Origin: Acinetobacter pittii
Lineage (GTDB): Bacteria > Pseudomonadota > Gammaproteobacteria > Pseudomonadales > Moraxellaceae
DNA: 64,000 nucleotides
Assembly: GCF_034064985.1 (NCBI RefSeq)
Contig: NZ_CP139249.1
Location: 620,001-684,000 of the forward strand
Direction: 5' to 3'
Shown one piece after another: positions 42,472 through 51,828 of this stretch. The notes under the pieces are model-generated. The model worked only from the letters and a program-made list of their open reading frames with translations, did no database searches and was not told the DNA's origin. The stretch's first letter is position 1, and each line of letters opens with the position of its first letter. The translations under genes were made by a program, and so were the position numbers.

Positions 42472-43038
42472 ATGTCAGATATTTTACCATTAAGCTGGTT
42501 TCAACGTGAAACCTCAGAAGTGGCTTATGACTTAATTGGCTGCGTATTATGTAAGCGACAACCTGATGGTCAAGTCATCCGTTGCACAATTAGTGAAACA
42601 GAAGCTTATTTGGGTGTTCGTGATAAAGCTTGCCACAGCTACAATGACAAACGCACAGCACGAACAGAGGTAATGTATTGCCCTGGTGGCACAATTTACG
42701 TCTACTTAATTTATGGCATGTATGAAATGCTCAATCTGATTACTCAGACAGAAGGCATCCCTGAAGGGGTCATGATTCGTTCTGCATTTTTAAATGGTGC
42801 TTCAACCAAAAAAGAATATAAGCTTCTAGCTGGACCCGGCAAACTGACACGCTATTTGGGTATTGATCGGACTTTAAAAGGTCAAACCTTGGGAGAGGAG
42901 TCTGGACTATGGATTGAAGCAGCTTCAACGCAGCCAGAAGTGGTATTGACGCCACGGATTGGAATTGATTATGCCGAAGAAGCAAAACATTGGCCTGAAC
43001 GATATTGCTGGAAAGATCATCCCTCTTTAAGTCGATAA
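42472..43038 (+). CDS. DNA-3-methyladenine glycosylase, AAG/MPG family
   Basis: 188 residues of the eukaryote-like alkyladenine glycosylase fold, unlike E. coli Tag or AlkA. Recognisable segments: ISETEAYLGVRDKACHSYNDKRTARTEVMYCPGGTIYVYLIYGMYEMLN, containing the catalytic Glu and the intercalating Tyr region, and KLLAGPGKLTRYLGID. It excises 3-methyladenine, 7-methylguanine or hypoxanthine. Start ATG 42472 (MSDILPLSWF) is better than an upstream ATG at 42445. Divergent from mutM, so two base-excision enzymes share one control region. Confidence 0.9.
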   Translation: MSDILPLSWFQRETSEVAYDLIGCVLCKRQPDGQVIRCTISETEAYLGVRDKACHSYNDKRTARTEVMYCPGGTIYVYLIYGMYEMLNLITQTEGIPEGVMIRSAFLNGASTKKEYKLLAGPGKLTRYLGIDRTLKGQTLGEESGLWIEAASTQPEVVLTPRIGIDYAEEAKHWPERYCWKDHPSLSR

Positions 43039-43172
43039 TTTTAATCTGGAAATTAGTTTTTAGATATCGAGGAAGAGTGTTCCAGATTTACAACAATGCA
43101 GATCGAATTCAATATCCAGACAAGACACTGCTTTTTGTTATCATAACTACAATATAAATAAAGGAAATAAGT

Positions 43173-45302
43173 ATGTCCTTATTACGCTTAGACCGACTGC
43201 ATTATTGTATTTTGATGAGTATGGGCTGTATTTCTAGCCCACTTGTTTGGGCAGAAGATTTAACACAAGACATAACTGTATTGCCAACATTACATGTGGA
43301 AGCAACCCGTACCGATACAACTTATTTGCAGACACCGGCTTCGGTTTTTCGAATAGATGCACCTCAAGTTGATACTTCTTCACAAGTAAATTTAACCGAA
43401 GTTGTGAAAGGTGTACCGAGTTTACAGATTCGTAATCGTGAAAATTATGCACAAGATTTACAGCTTTCTATGCGTGGTTTTGGTGCACGTTCTACTTTTG
43501 GTGTCCGTGGTATTCGCCTTTATGTAGACGGTATTCCTGCAACAATGCCAGATGGACAAGGCCAAACGTCTAATATCGATTTAAGTAGTCTGGACCATGT
43601 TGAAGTTCTAACGGGACCTTTTTCCTCACTGTATGGAAACTCATCGGGCGGGACAATTTTAACGTCTACTAAAGAAGGGCAAGGGAAAGATTCAATTGAG
43701 CTGAGCTATTCGGGAGGCAGCCACGATAAAAGCCGAGCAGGATTTGTGCTACAAGGTGGAGCAAAGGGCGCGAATGAACCAAGCTATGTTATTAGTTCAT
43801 CATACTTCGATACTGATGGTTACCGAGAACATAGCGGTGCAGAAAAAGTATTAAATAATGCAAAACTCAGTTGGAATCTTGATGATGGTAGTAAAATCAA
43901 CTGGGTAACCAACTATGTAAAAATTCATGCAGACGATCCGCAGGGTTTGAACCGTGATCAGTGGAATACGAATCCTAAACAAGTTAATGATGCTGATAAT
44001 ACTTATAAGGTTCGTAAAGATATTGAACAGACTCAAACGGGTGTAACGTGGTCTAAACCGATTAATGATAAAAATGAACTCTATGCCATGGCATATTTAG
44101 GCAATCGCCAAGTTACTCAATATCAATCTATTCCTAAATCAACACAAGAGGCTAATAATAATCAGGCTGGGGGGGTTATTGATTTTGAACGTAATTATTA
44201 TGGTGCTGATTTCCGTTGGACTGGCAAAGAGTTACTTCCAAATACCACTGTAAGTGTTGGGGTTGCACTCGATGCAATGGATGAAGATCGTAAGGGTTTT
44301 GAAAACTTTAATACGCATGGTATTTATGGTGTCAAAGGTAAGTTACGCCGTGATGAAGATAATACTTTGTGGAATATCGATCCATATTTACAAGCTTCAT
44401 GGCAGTTCTTACCAACATGGCGTTTAGATACGGGCGTACGCTATAGCAATGTTCATTATAAGTCGGAAGATCGCTATTTAAGCAATGGCGACGATAGTGG
44501 TAAGACTGATTATGATAAAGTTTTGCCTTCTGCTGCTTTAAGCTGGCAAATTTTACCTGAACTCATTGCCTATGTGAGTTATGCCAAAGGTTTTGAAACG
44601 CCAACTTTTACTGAAATGGCATATCGTCGAGATGGAGAAAGTGGTTTTAATTTTGATTTGACCGCATCCACAAGTGATACCTATGAAACAGGCTTAAAAT
44701 CACAAAACCAATTAGGTGATTTTACTTTGGCAGTTTTTCAAACTAAAACCAAAGATGACATTGTTTCTGCCGGCAACTCAAATGGCCGATCAACCTTTCG
44801 TAATGCAGATAAAACCTTACGTGAGGGCGTAGAGTTTGCATGGAATAAAAAGTTGTGGCGAGATTTAACAGCGACTGCTAGCTATACATATTTAGATGCA
44901 ACTTTTGATGCTGATATTCCAGCTTATAGAGATATTGCTCAAATTCCATCGGGCAATGCCATTCCGGGAATTGCCAAAAACCAAGCTTACGCCTCTTTGG
45001 CTTGGCAGCCATCGCACGGGCTATATGGCGGTGTAGATGTACAGTATATGGATAAAGTATACGTGAATGATACCAACAGTGACGCAGCGCCAAGCTACAG
45101 TGTAACCTCAGCTAATGTGGGTTATGCATGGGTAATGGGTGACTGGAAGGTGAATAGCTTTGCCCGTGTAGATAACTTATTTGATAAAAACTATGCAGGT
45201 TCAGTGATCGTAAATGATTCAACTAAACCAGTTGGACGTTACTTTGAACCAGCAGATGGACGTAACTGGAGTGCAGGTTTACGTGTAATTAAGCAATTCT
45301 AG
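43173..45302 (+). CDS. TonB-dependent outer-membrane receptor (iron complex type)
   Basis: 709 residues: signal peptide to about residue 28 (PLVWA-ED), a TonB-box-like LPTLHVEAT, a plug domain (about 45-165, VNLTEVVKGVPSLQIRNRENYAQDLQLSMRGFGARSTFGVRGIRLYVDGIP and LDHVEVLTGPFSSLYGNSSGG), then a 22-strand barrel ending in GRNWSAGLRVIKQF with the terminal Phe. Ferric siderophore or other metal chelate uptake is likely; the ligand cannot be read. An old yellow enzyme gene begins 10 bp downstream, suggesting cotranscription. No Fur box was clear to me in the 130 bp upstream. Confidence 0.92.
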   Translation: MSLLRLDRLHYCILMSMGCISSPLVWAEDLTQDITVLPTLHVEATRTDTTYLQTPASVFRIDAPQVDTSSQVNLTEVVKGVPSLQIRNRENYAQDLQLSMRGFGARSTFGVRGIRLYVDGIPATMPDGQGQTSNIDLSSLDHVEVLTGPFSSLYGNSSGGTILTSTKEGQGKDSIELSYSGGSHDKSRAGFVLQGGAKGANEPSYVISSSYFDTDGYREHSGAEKVLNNAKLSWNLDDGSKINWVTNYVKIHADDPQGLNRDQWNTNPKQVNDADNTYKVRKDIEQTQTGVTWSKPINDKNELYAMAYLGNRQVTQYQSIPKSTQEANNNQAGGVIDFERNYYGADFRWTGKELLPNTTVSVGVALDAMDEDRKGFENFNTHGIYGVKGKLRRDEDNTLWNIDPYLQASWQFLPTWRLDTGVRYSNVHYKSEDRYLSNGDDSGKTDYDKVLPSAALSWQILPELIAYVSYAKGFETPTFTEMAYRRDGESGFNFDLTASTSDTYETGLKSQNQLGDFTLAVFQTKTKDDIVSAGNSNGRSTFRNADKTLREGVEFAWNKKLWRDLTATASYTYLDATFDADIPAYRDIAQIPSGNAIPGIAKNQAYASLAWQPSHGLYGGVDVQYMDKVYVNDTNSDAAPSYSVTSANVGYAWVMGDWKVNSFARVDNLFDKNYAGSVIVNDSTKPVGRYFEPADGRNWSAGLRVIKQF

Positions 45303-45311
45303 GAATTAAAA

Positions 45312-46421
45312 ATGGCAAAATTATTTGAAACGGTTAAATTTGGTTCACTACAACTAGTTAATAGAATTGTAATTGCTCCGATGTGCCAATATTCGGCAAC
45401 AGATGATGGTGAAATTACCTATTGGCATGAACAGCAATGGGCGAATTATGCATTATCTGGTGCGGGCCTTTGTATTGTAGAGGCGACTGCTGTACAACCT
45501 GAAGGTCGGATTAGCTATGCTGACCTTGGGCTCTGGAATGATCAACAACGTGACAAAATTAAAACGTTGTTAGCTAAGGTTCATACACTTTCGCCGATGC
45601 CATTTGGAATTCAGTTAGCACATGCAGGGCGTAAAGCATCTACTGAAAAGCCATGGTTAGGTAAAGGCCAGATTGCAAAAGATCAGCCTCATGGTTGGCA
45701 AACAGTTGCCCCAAGTGAAAGTACTTTTTCTGTTCATGATGCGGCGCCCCATGCTTTAACGATTGCTGAGATTAAACAAGTTCAACAAGACTTTGCAGCG
45801 GCTGCAAAACGTGCTGTAGAAGCTGGGTTTGAGTTGATTGAAGTTCATGCTGCACATGGTTATTTACTACATCAATTCTTATCGCCAATTGCCAATCAGC
45901 GTACTGACGAATATGGTGGTTCTTTAGAAAACCGTATGCGTATGACCCTTGAAGTTCTTCAGGCAATTAAACTCGCTGTACCAGAAGGTTATCCTGTTGG
46001 TGTTAGACTTTCTGCAACCGATTGGTTGGAGAGCATTGAGCATTGGGATGTTGAATCTACGGTTGGTTTATCAAAAGCTTTAGAGCAATTGGGCGCAGCC
46101 TACGTGCATGTGTCTAGTGGCGGTTTGCACGAGCATCAATCTATTACGATTGGGGCAGGTTACCAAGTTCCATTTGCTGAACAAGTCAAAAAGCATGTGT
46201 CTATTCCAGTCATTGCTGTAGGGTTAATTACTGAGCCAGAACATGCCGAACAAATTTTGGAAAACCAGCAAGCTGATGCTATTGGTCTTGCTCGTGCAAT
46301 GTTGTATGACCCAAGATGGCCTTGGCATGCAGCAGCGGCTTTAGGGGCAGAAGTTAAAATTGCGCCTCAGTATTTACGTTGCCAACCTCATGGATTAAAG
46401 CAGCTTTTTAACTCTTTTTAA
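45312..46421 (+). CDS. NADH:flavin oxidoreductase, old yellow enzyme family (YqjM-like)
   Basis: 369-residue FMN TIM-barrel enzyme that reduces activated C=C bonds. The short YqjM/NamA-type layout is clear: VIAPMCQYSATDDGEITYWHEQQW, LAHAGRKAS (substrate-binding His), IEVHAAHGYLLHQFLSPIANQRTDEYGGSLENR (the second active-site region) and DAIGLARAMLYDPRWPWHAA at the C-terminus. It sits 10 bp behind the TonB receptor gene. A role in siderophore or xenobiotic reduction is possible from place only. Confidence 0.92.
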   Translation: MAKLFETVKFGSLQLVNRIVIAPMCQYSATDDGEITYWHEQQWANYALSGAGLCIVEATAVQPEGRISYADLGLWNDQQRDKIKTLLAKVHTLSPMPFGIQLAHAGRKASTEKPWLGKGQIAKDQPHGWQTVAPSESTFSVHDAAPHALTIAEIKQVQQDFAAAAKRAVEAGFELIEVHAAHGYLLHQFLSPIANQRTDEYGGSLENRMRMTLEVLQAIKLAVPEGYPVGVRLSATDWLESIEHWDVESTVGLSKALEQLGAAYVHVSSGGLHEHQSITIGAGYQVPFAEQVKKHVSIPVIAVGLITEPEHAEQILENQQADAIGLARAMLYDPRWPWHAAAALGAEVKIAPQYLRCQPHGLKQLFNSF

Positions 46422-46477
46422 TTGTATTGGGCAAAGTTATCTTTGCCCATTTTTCTTTCGTGAAGTGAGGACGGTCA

Positions 46478-47401
46478 GTGGTTTTTCAGGTTATTTTACC
46501 TATCTTGATATTGCTATTGATGGGCTATGTCTGTGTCCTCATCAAATTGGTAACACCTGAACAGATCAGGGCTCTTAGCGCATTTGTAATTAAAATTTCC
46601 TTACCGGCTTTTTTAATTCACTCATTGGCAAATAAAAACTTACAAGACATTTGGCACCCAGCTTATTTTCTTGCTTATGGTGGCGGGTCTTTAATTTTAT
46701 TTTTCTTTGCTTTTATTCTCTATCGAAAATATTTTAAAAATAGATTAACTCATAGCGCCGTCATCTCGATGGGCGCATCTATGTCCAATACTGGATTTAT
46801 GGGAACAGCTATTTTGACTATGCTGATTGGTAACCATGCAGCAATCTATATTTCTTTAACCCTAATTATTGAAAATTTATTGATTGTGGCGTTGATGCTG
46901 ATTTTGGCCGAAGCCGGTTTACATCAACAGCAAAATCTTTTACCGCTTTTAAAACAGACTTTTTTAAACTTACTTAAGAATCCTGTCATTATCGCTATTC
47001 TGGTTGGGATGGGGTGCATTCTTTTAGATGTTAATCTTCCTGCAACGCTTGACCAGTCTTTAGAATTACTTGGGCGTACAGCTTCGCCTTTGGCTTTGTT
47101 TGCCATTGGCGGAAGTTTAGTAGGTATTGGAATAACAACGGTAAATATAGAAAGCGTTTTGTTAGCGGCCTTTAAAGTTGTGCTAATGCCATCTGTTATT
47201 TTTACACTTTTTTTAATAACTCCAAATGTAAGCCGTGAAATGCTTTATGCAGGAACATTAATCGCTGCTTTACCAATGCCGATTGCTTTCGGAATTTTTG
47301 GACAAGCCTATGGCTTAAATGAAAAAGCGTTAACACCGCTTATGATTAGTACAATTGTCGGTTTTATTGGGGTGAGCTGGCTTATTGCTCTGTGGTGGTA
47401 A
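46478..47401 (+). CDS. AEC-family transporter (auxin efflux carrier / MdcF-like)
   Basis: 307 residues, about ten transmembrane helices in two inverted halves. Typical AEC segments include ISLPAFLIHSLANK near the N-terminus, MGASMSNTGFMGTAIL in TM4, ASPLALFAIGGSLVGI in TM7 and LPMPIAFGIFGQAYG in TM9, where polar residues bind substrate at helix breaks. Malonate, other dicarboxylates or hydrophobic acids are transported by relatives. Start is GTG 46478 with GAGGA upstream. It follows the oxidoreductase gene by 56 bp; convergent with the Sel1 gene. Confidence 0.88.
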   Translation: MVFQVILPILILLLMGYVCVLIKLVTPEQIRALSAFVIKISLPAFLIHSLANKNLQDIWHPAYFLAYGGGSLILFFFAFILYRKYFKNRLTHSAVISMGASMSNTGFMGTAILTMLIGNHAAIYISLTLIIENLLIVALMLILAEAGLHQQQNLLPLLKQTFLNLLKNPVIIAILVGMGCILLDVNLPATLDQSLELLGRTASPLALFAIGGSLVGIGITTVNIESVLLAAFKVVLMPSVIFTLFLITPNVSREMLYAGTLIAALPMPIAFGIFGQAYGLNEKALTPLMISTIVGFIGVSWLIALWW

Positions 47402-47403
47402 AA

Positions 47404-47428
47404 GAAAAGCCCCATAAGGGGCTCATCA
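47404..47428 (-). terminator. Terminator of the Sel1-repeat gene
   Basis: Stem AGCCCC-TTAT-GGGGCT on the minus strand followed by TTTCTTTT. Confidence 0.7.
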
Positions 47429-47432
47429 TTTA

Positions 47433-48257
47433 TTATTTTTTCGGTGCTGGCTGTGCGGGAGCATTTGCAGCCTGTTTGCTCTTTTCTGCAATAATCTTAT
47501 CAACCGAAGCTAAAGACTCTTTAGCGTTAGGCACATTTTGATTGGCAAGTTCAGTAAAGATCTTTTTAGCTTGCGGTAGATTTTGCGGAATGATATTGCC
47601 ATTCGCCATCATGGTTGCTAAAGCCATAGAAGCAGGTGCATAGCCTTTTTGCGCAATTGACTGTAAAGCTTCGATACCTTGGCGTTTCATTAAAGGATTT
47701 TTATTTTCAACCCCTTGGCTAATGTCATAGAGTGCTTTGACCTGAATAGCAGGGTAGTTACCTTTTCGAATTAAAGGCGCCAATTTTTGAAGGGCAATTT
47801 GATGTGACTGCGGTTTTTTCTGAGCAAATAAAATTGTCGCAATTTTCACAGTTGCATCATCAGAACCTTGAGCCGAGGCCTTTTGAATATATTGACTGAA
47901 TTTGTTGCTATCTTTCGCAACGCCCAATTCACCAGTCTCATAAATTTGTGCAAGCGTGTAACTTGCTTGGGCATAGCCTTTATTTGAAGCATCTTCATAA
48001 TATTTGAGAGCCTTGGCAGAATCTTTTGTTGTACCTTGGCCCATTTGAGTCATATAGCCTAAGTTATAAATAGCTTGGGCGTTACCTGATTGGGCTAAGC
48101 GTTGCATTTCCTGAAATGCAGCGGAGTAGTTTTTTGCCGCGTAGAGTTGTTCAGCTTGTTTAAAAACATCGGTTTTAGCAGCAGTCGCTGTGTTATCAGC
48201 TGCAAAAATTGATGCACTTGAAAGGGTGATTAGGCTTGCGATTAGTAATTTCTTCAT
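47433..48257 (-). CDS. Periplasmic Sel1-like repeat protein
   Basis: 274 residues with a Sec signal peptide (MKKLLIASLITLSSASIFA, cleavage near residue 20). At least four Sel1-type alpha-helical repeats can be seen (e.g. GNAQAIYNLGYMTQMGQGTTKDSAKALKYYEDASNKGYAQASYTLAQIYETG, then APASMALATMMANGNIIPQNLPQAKK). The end is Ala/Pro/Lys-rich (NAPAQPAPKK). Sel1 proteins are scaffolds in periplasmic or surface processes; no partner is evident. Single gene. Confidence 0.85.
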   Translation of the reverse strand: MKKLLIASLITLSSASIFAADNTATAAKTDVFKQAEQLYAAKNYSAAFQEMQRLAQSGNAQAIYNLGYMTQMGQGTTKDSAKALKYYEDASNKGYAQASYTLAQIYETGELGVAKDSNKFSQYIQKASAQGSDDATVKIATILFAQKKPQSHQIALQKLAPLIRKGNYPAIQVKALYDISQGVENKNPLMKRQGIEALQSIAQKGYAPASMALATMMANGNIIPQNLPQAKKIFTELANQNVPNAKESLASVDKIIAEKSKQAANAPAQPAPKK

Positions 48258-48396
48258 TTCTTTTTAACCTTTTACTTCGTAGCTACATCATTCCATTGAT
48301 GCATGAAAGAGTTTCAATTTCTCATCATAAATATTGATTGCTGAAAGTAAACAGCCGATTTGTATATAAAGCACTGCACTTTGGGCAAATTGTGGA

Positions 48397-48436
48397 GAAA
48401 AAATACCCACTCACATTCGTATAACGGAGTGGGTAA
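48397..48436 (-). terminator. Intrinsic terminator of the DsbC-like gene
   Basis: Arms TACCCACTC / GAGTGGGTA with a 14-base loop; followed on the minus strand by TTTTTTCTCC. Confidence 0.8.
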
Positions 48437-48441
48437 TATTG

Positions 48442-49152
48442 TTATTTTGCAGTCTGGAGTAATGCTTCAATTTGTTTGGCATCACTTGGTACACCAGAGA
48501 GTCTTTGGCCATCTTGCAAGAACAGGGTAGGTGTTCCATCAATATTTAATTTTTGACCTAAAGCGATATTTTTCTGAATCGGGCTTGAGCAACTTTTGCT
48601 ATTAGTCGGTAATTTGCGATTAAGCATATAGTTTGTCCAAGCTTCTGCTGGATTTTTTGAGCACCAGATTTGATTTGAAACTTTTTCAGCATTTGGATGC
48701 AAACTAGTAAGAGGATAAAGGAACACATATACGGTTACGTTATCAACCCCAACCATATTTTGTTCTAGGCGTTGGCAATATGGGCAATCTGGATCACTAA
48801 AGACATAGATTGTACGTTCGCCTTTATCTTTTACATATTTAATCGCCTGATTTAATGGCAAACTTTTAACGTCAATCTTACCTAATTCGGCAATACGTTC
48901 TTCAGTCATATTTTTTTGTTGTTTGATGTCGACTAAATTACCAACAAAAAAGTACTTCGCATCTTGATTGGTATAAACAATGCGGCCGCTTGTATAGACT
49001 TCATAAATACCTTGCACAGGCGATTGATAAACACCCTTTACAGGCAAATCGGGATAATTCGTCTTAAGATTTTGTTCAAGTGTTTTAACATCAGCGTGAG
49101 CAGAACCGAAAATAGCCAGACTCAACATGAGTGTAGCAAGTTTAGTTTTCAT
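48442..49152 (-). CDS. Thiol:disulfide interchange protein, DsbC-like
   Basis: 236-residue periplasmic disulfide isomerase. Signal peptide ends at SAHA (about residue 20). The N-terminal dimerisation domain (LPVKGVYQSPVQGIYEVYTSGRIVYTNQDAKYFFVGNLVD) and C-terminal thioredoxin domain with CPYC in SDPDCPYCQRLEQNM plus the cis-Pro loop GTPTLFLQDGQRL are all typical of DsbC/G. A second Cys pair (Cys in WCSKN and SKSCSSP) is structural. Start ATG 49152 (MKTKLATLML) is chosen over 49191. A single gene with its own terminator. Confidence 0.92.
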   Translation of the reverse strand: MKTKLATLMLSLAIFGSAHADVKTLEQNLKTNYPDLPVKGVYQSPVQGIYEVYTSGRIVYTNQDAKYFFVGNLVDIKQQKNMTEERIAELGKIDVKSLPLNQAIKYVKDKGERTIYVFSDPDCPYCQRLEQNMVGVDNVTVYVFLYPLTSLHPNAEKVSNQIWCSKNPAEAWTNYMLNRKLPTNSKSCSSPIQKNIALGQKLNIDGTPTLFLQDGQRLSGVPSDAKQIEALLQTAK

Positions 49153-49249
49153 CTTTTTTCTCTTGAATTTCAACAGGGCTAATGATGGCATATAAAGCTT
49201 AAAAAATTGACGTTCTAATCTAATGAAATCATTAGTGTTTTGTATCTAT

Positions 49250-49277
49250 AAAAAAGCCCACTAACTTAGCAGTGGGC
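49250..49277 (-). terminator. Intrinsic terminator of the ygfZ-like gene
   Basis: Arms GCCCACT / AGTGGGC with an 8-base loop, followed on the minus strand by six T. Confidence 0.85.
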
Positions 49278-49298
49278 AGTTTGAACTAATAAAAGTTA

Positions 49299-50021
49299 TT
49301 ATTGTGGTCTTGCTACGTCGCCACTTAAAGTTTCTGGTAACTCAAGAACTTGAAGCCCTAACTCTTGAAGAGCAGCAGGTTTAGCTACAACTAAAGCAAG
49401 ATAGCCTTCATCATTTGCAATACTATTGACGACTTCAACATCGTTATTTAATTGAGTTGCTGAAGCAGGTGCTTCACCTGTACCTTGTACAAGATGTAAC
49501 CAGTGTTTTGGTTTTGCTTTAAACCAAAGACGCGCCACAATTTCCTGGCCTAAGTAACATCCTTTATCGTAATTGACGCCTTCACGTTGATGTAAACGTA
49601 ATTCCTGTGGTTGGAATTCATGTTCAGTTGTCTGTGTAATCCAAGCTTGACCAGTCATAATGGCTTGTTTTTGCCATTCAGAAATATCAGTTTCTGCAGT
49701 AGTGAACTCAGTTTGATGATTCACCACTTTTGGGAACACAATGCCTTGTTCACTTAAGGTCATTTTTGAAAAGGCGCCATATTTTTTAATGTGCTTGGCA
49801 AACTCTTCAGCTTGATCTTGAGTAACTACAATTTCAAAACTTTCAGCATTAATCTTCTTTAGCCATAAGCCAAAGTGAATACGACCTTTAAGATCACAAA
49901 TAGCTGTATAACGAGTTTCATTTTCAGCTAAACGTTCAGTATCTACAGTAACTTGGCCTTGTAAAAACTTTTGTGCATCTACACCGTTTAAAGCATATGA
50001 GGAGAAAGCGAGCAGACTCAT
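49299..50021 (-). CDS. ygfZ: Folate-binding YgfZ/GcvT-like Fe-S cluster protein
   Basis: 240 residues. The family motif K-G-C-Y-x-G-Q-E is present (KGCYLGQEIVARL, about residue 172), with an N-terminal SYALNGVDAQKFLQGQVTVD and CDLKGRIHFGLWL typical of the tetrahydrofolate-binding GcvT fold. YgfZ helps assemble or repair Fe-S clusters, for instance in MiaB, using folate. Start ATG 50021 is chosen; TTG 50039 is in frame but would add six residues with no support. The E. coli protein is longer (326), and the Acinetobacter type appears shorter overall. Confidence 0.87.
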   Translation of the reverse strand: MSLLAFSSYALNGVDAQKFLQGQVTVDTERLAENETRYTAICDLKGRIHFGLWLKKINAESFEIVVTQDQAEEFAKHIKKYGAFSKMTLSEQGIVFPKVVNHQTEFTTAETDISEWQKQAIMTGQAWITQTTEHEFQPQELRLHQREGVNYDKGCYLGQEIVARLWFKAKPKHWLHLVQGTGEAPASATQLNNDVEVVNSIANDEGYLALVVAKPAALQELGLQVLELPETLSGDVARPQ

Positions 50022-50236
50022 GATTAATCTCAAATTCAATATGTTTCTTTATGATTGCTGACTATTTTGCTCCATTTTTACTAAAAAATCAGCCATAGTT
50101 TTCGTAATTTGATTTCGTCTGAAAAAAGTATTTTGTTTGAAAAAACACCAAAAATATACGTTCGGATAAATCGGAAGGTTTAAGCTAATAAGCATAATTT
50201 CGATAATTTAAAAGAAATTAAAATAAGGAGAATATG

Positions 50237-50686
50237 ATGGCAACAGGAACAGTAAAATTTCATCGCGTATTTAAGGCTCCAGCCGAGCGAGTTTACCGTG
50301 CATTTTTAGATCCAGATGCTTTAGTAAAGTGGTTACCACCGCACGGTTTTACTGCCAAGGTTCATAGTTTTGATGCAAGTGTGGGGGGCTCATATAAAAT
50401 GAGTTTTACCAATTTTTCGACAGGTTCAACCCACGCTTTTGGTGGAACATATGTTGAATTAGTTCCAAATGAATTAATTCGATATAACGATCAATTCGAT
50501 GACCCAAATTTACCAGGCACTATGCAAGTTACTATTACATTAAAAAGCGTATTGGTAGGTACAGAAGTGCATATTACGCAAGAAGGAATACCGGAAGTGA
50601 TTCCTGTAGAGGCATGCTACTTAGGGTGGCAAGAATCCCTATCTTTGCTTACTTTATTGATTGAAGCTGAAATTCCAGACCAATAA
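50237..50686 (+). CDS. SRPBCC / AHSA1-domain protein
   Basis: 149 residues of the START-like fold: VKFHRVFKAPAERVYRAFLDPDALVKWLPPHGFTAKVHSFDASVGGSYKMSF, then TFVEL-type strand and YLGWQESLSLLTLLIEAEIPDQ. The family binds hydrophobic ligands; Aha1-type activates Hsp90, but small bacterial members have no defined ligand. ATG 50237 lies six bases after AAGGAG; ATG 50234 is three bases closer and less likely. Single gene with a hairpin terminator. Confidence 0.87.
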   Translation: MATGTVKFHRVFKAPAERVYRAFLDPDALVKWLPPHGFTAKVHSFDASVGGSYKMSFTNFSTGSTHAFGGTYVELVPNELIRYNDQFDDPNLPGTMQVTITLKSVLVGTEVHITQEGIPEVIPVEACYLGWQESLSLLTLLIEAEIPDQ

Positions 50687-50708
50687 AAATTTATTTTTAG
50701 AGTCACAT

Positions 50709-50748
50709 AGAAAAGTGAGTAGATTTCTTTCTGCTCACTTTTTCTTTT
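50709..50748 (+). terminator. Intrinsic terminator after the SRPBCC gene
   Basis: Arms AAAAGTGAG-AG / CT-CTCACTTTTT with T-rich flank. Confidence 0.7.
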
Positions 50749-50824
50749 TGAGCTTTATTCAAAATAAATAAAATATAGAATAATTTTATAACTCTAAAAT
50801 ATAAACAATATGCAGAGAAAAACG

Positions 50825-51181
50825 ATGGATATTCAAATTAAAAGAATTTATGAAAAGGCCGACCCCAGTGATGGAAAGCGGATTTTGGTTGACCGTTTAT
50901 GGAGTAGGGGAATTAGTAAGGAGAATGCTCATTTAGATTTGTGGCTAAAAGAAGTGGCTCCTTCAACTGAACTTAGAAAGTGGTTCCATGCTGCAACACC
51001 AGATCATTGGAAAGAATTTAAACAGCGTTATTTAAAAGAGCTTGAAACCAACTCCGCCGTTGAAGAACTACAACATATCTTAGCAAAACATACAGTTACG
51101 CTTTTATATTCAGCAAAAGATGTTGAAAATAACCATGCAATCATTTTGAAAGAATATTTATTAAGTAAAAACTTAAAATGA
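50825..51181 (+). CDS. DUF488 family protein (YeaO-like)
   Basis: 118 residues with the DUF488 hallmarks: IKRIYEKADPSDGKRILVDRLWSRGISKENAHLDLWLKEVAPSTELRKWF and the late LLYSAKDVENNHAIILKEYL. No activity is established; the fold is thought to bind nucleic acid or have a Cys-free hydrolase-like site. Start ATG 50825 (MDIQIKRIY) is preferred over ATG 50810. Separated by 92 bp from the YjdM-like gene. Confidence 0.88.
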   Translation: MDIQIKRIYEKADPSDGKRILVDRLWSRGISKENAHLDLWLKEVAPSTELRKWFHAATPDHWKEFKQRYLKELETNSAVEELQHILAKHTVTLLYSAKDVENNHAIILKEYLLSKNLK

Positions 51182-51272
51182 ATATATAAATTTTTTTTTG
51201 GTAAAAGTCTCTTATTTAAAACTTTAAAAAATGAGTCATATCTCGCATAATATACTTTTTGAGATTTTTTTC

Positions 51273-51617
51273 ATGTCTTTGCCAAACTGCCCAAAATGCC
51301 AATCAGAATATACTTACCAAGATGGCAACTTATTGATTTGTCCCGAATGTTCACATGAGTGGAAAGAAGGGGAAGCATCGCTTACCGAAGAACAAGAAAT
51401 TATTAAAGATGCGAATGGAAATGTATTAGCTGATGGCGACAGCGTCACTGTAATTAAAGACTTAAAAATTAAAGGGTCATCTTCAGTCGTTAAAGTCGGT
51501 ACAAAGGTAAAAACGATTCGTTTAGTTCCAGATGCAAGTGATGGCCACAATATTGATTGCAAAATTGATGGCATTGGTCAGATGAAATTAAAATCTGAAT
51601 TTGTAAAAAAAGCTTAA
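51273..51617 (+). CDS. YjdM/PhnA-type zinc-ribbon protein
   Basis: 114 residues. N-terminal zinc ribbon CPKC-x15-CPEC (residues 5-27), then the SH3-like C-terminal part [38 protein letters not shown]...[25 protein letters not shown]. coli YjdM (formerly PhnA) has this layout; despite the old name it is not a phosphonoacetate hydrolase. Start ATG 51273 (MSLPNCPKC) is chosen over ATG 51231, which would add an odd hydrophobic leader. Confidence 0.92.
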   Translation: MSLPNCPKCQSEYTYQDGNLLICPECSHEWKEGEASLTEEQEIIKDANGNVLADGDSVTVIKDLKIKGSSSVVKVGTKVKTIRLVPDASDGHNIDCKIDGIGQMKLKSEFVKKA

Positions 51618-51639
51618 ATTGTTAATTATTATTACATTT

Positions 51640-51672
51640 CAGCAGAGATATACGTTTATATCTCTGCTTTTT
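51640..51672 (+). terminator. Intrinsic terminator of the yjdM-like gene
   Basis: Perfect 12-bp stem AGCAGAGATATA / TATATCTCTGCT with loop CGTT, then TTTT. Confidence 0.88.
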
Positions 51673-51828
51673 AAATTCCCAACATCATTATAATTTTATT
51701 ACGAAAAAGTATAAAAAATGGTCTGTTCAAGGAATATTCATGCCTTTATATTGTTATTAATAACAAATAACTTTCGTCCAGAATAATAACGAAAGTCATA
51801 CCCACACCAACAAAAAAATGAGGTTTTT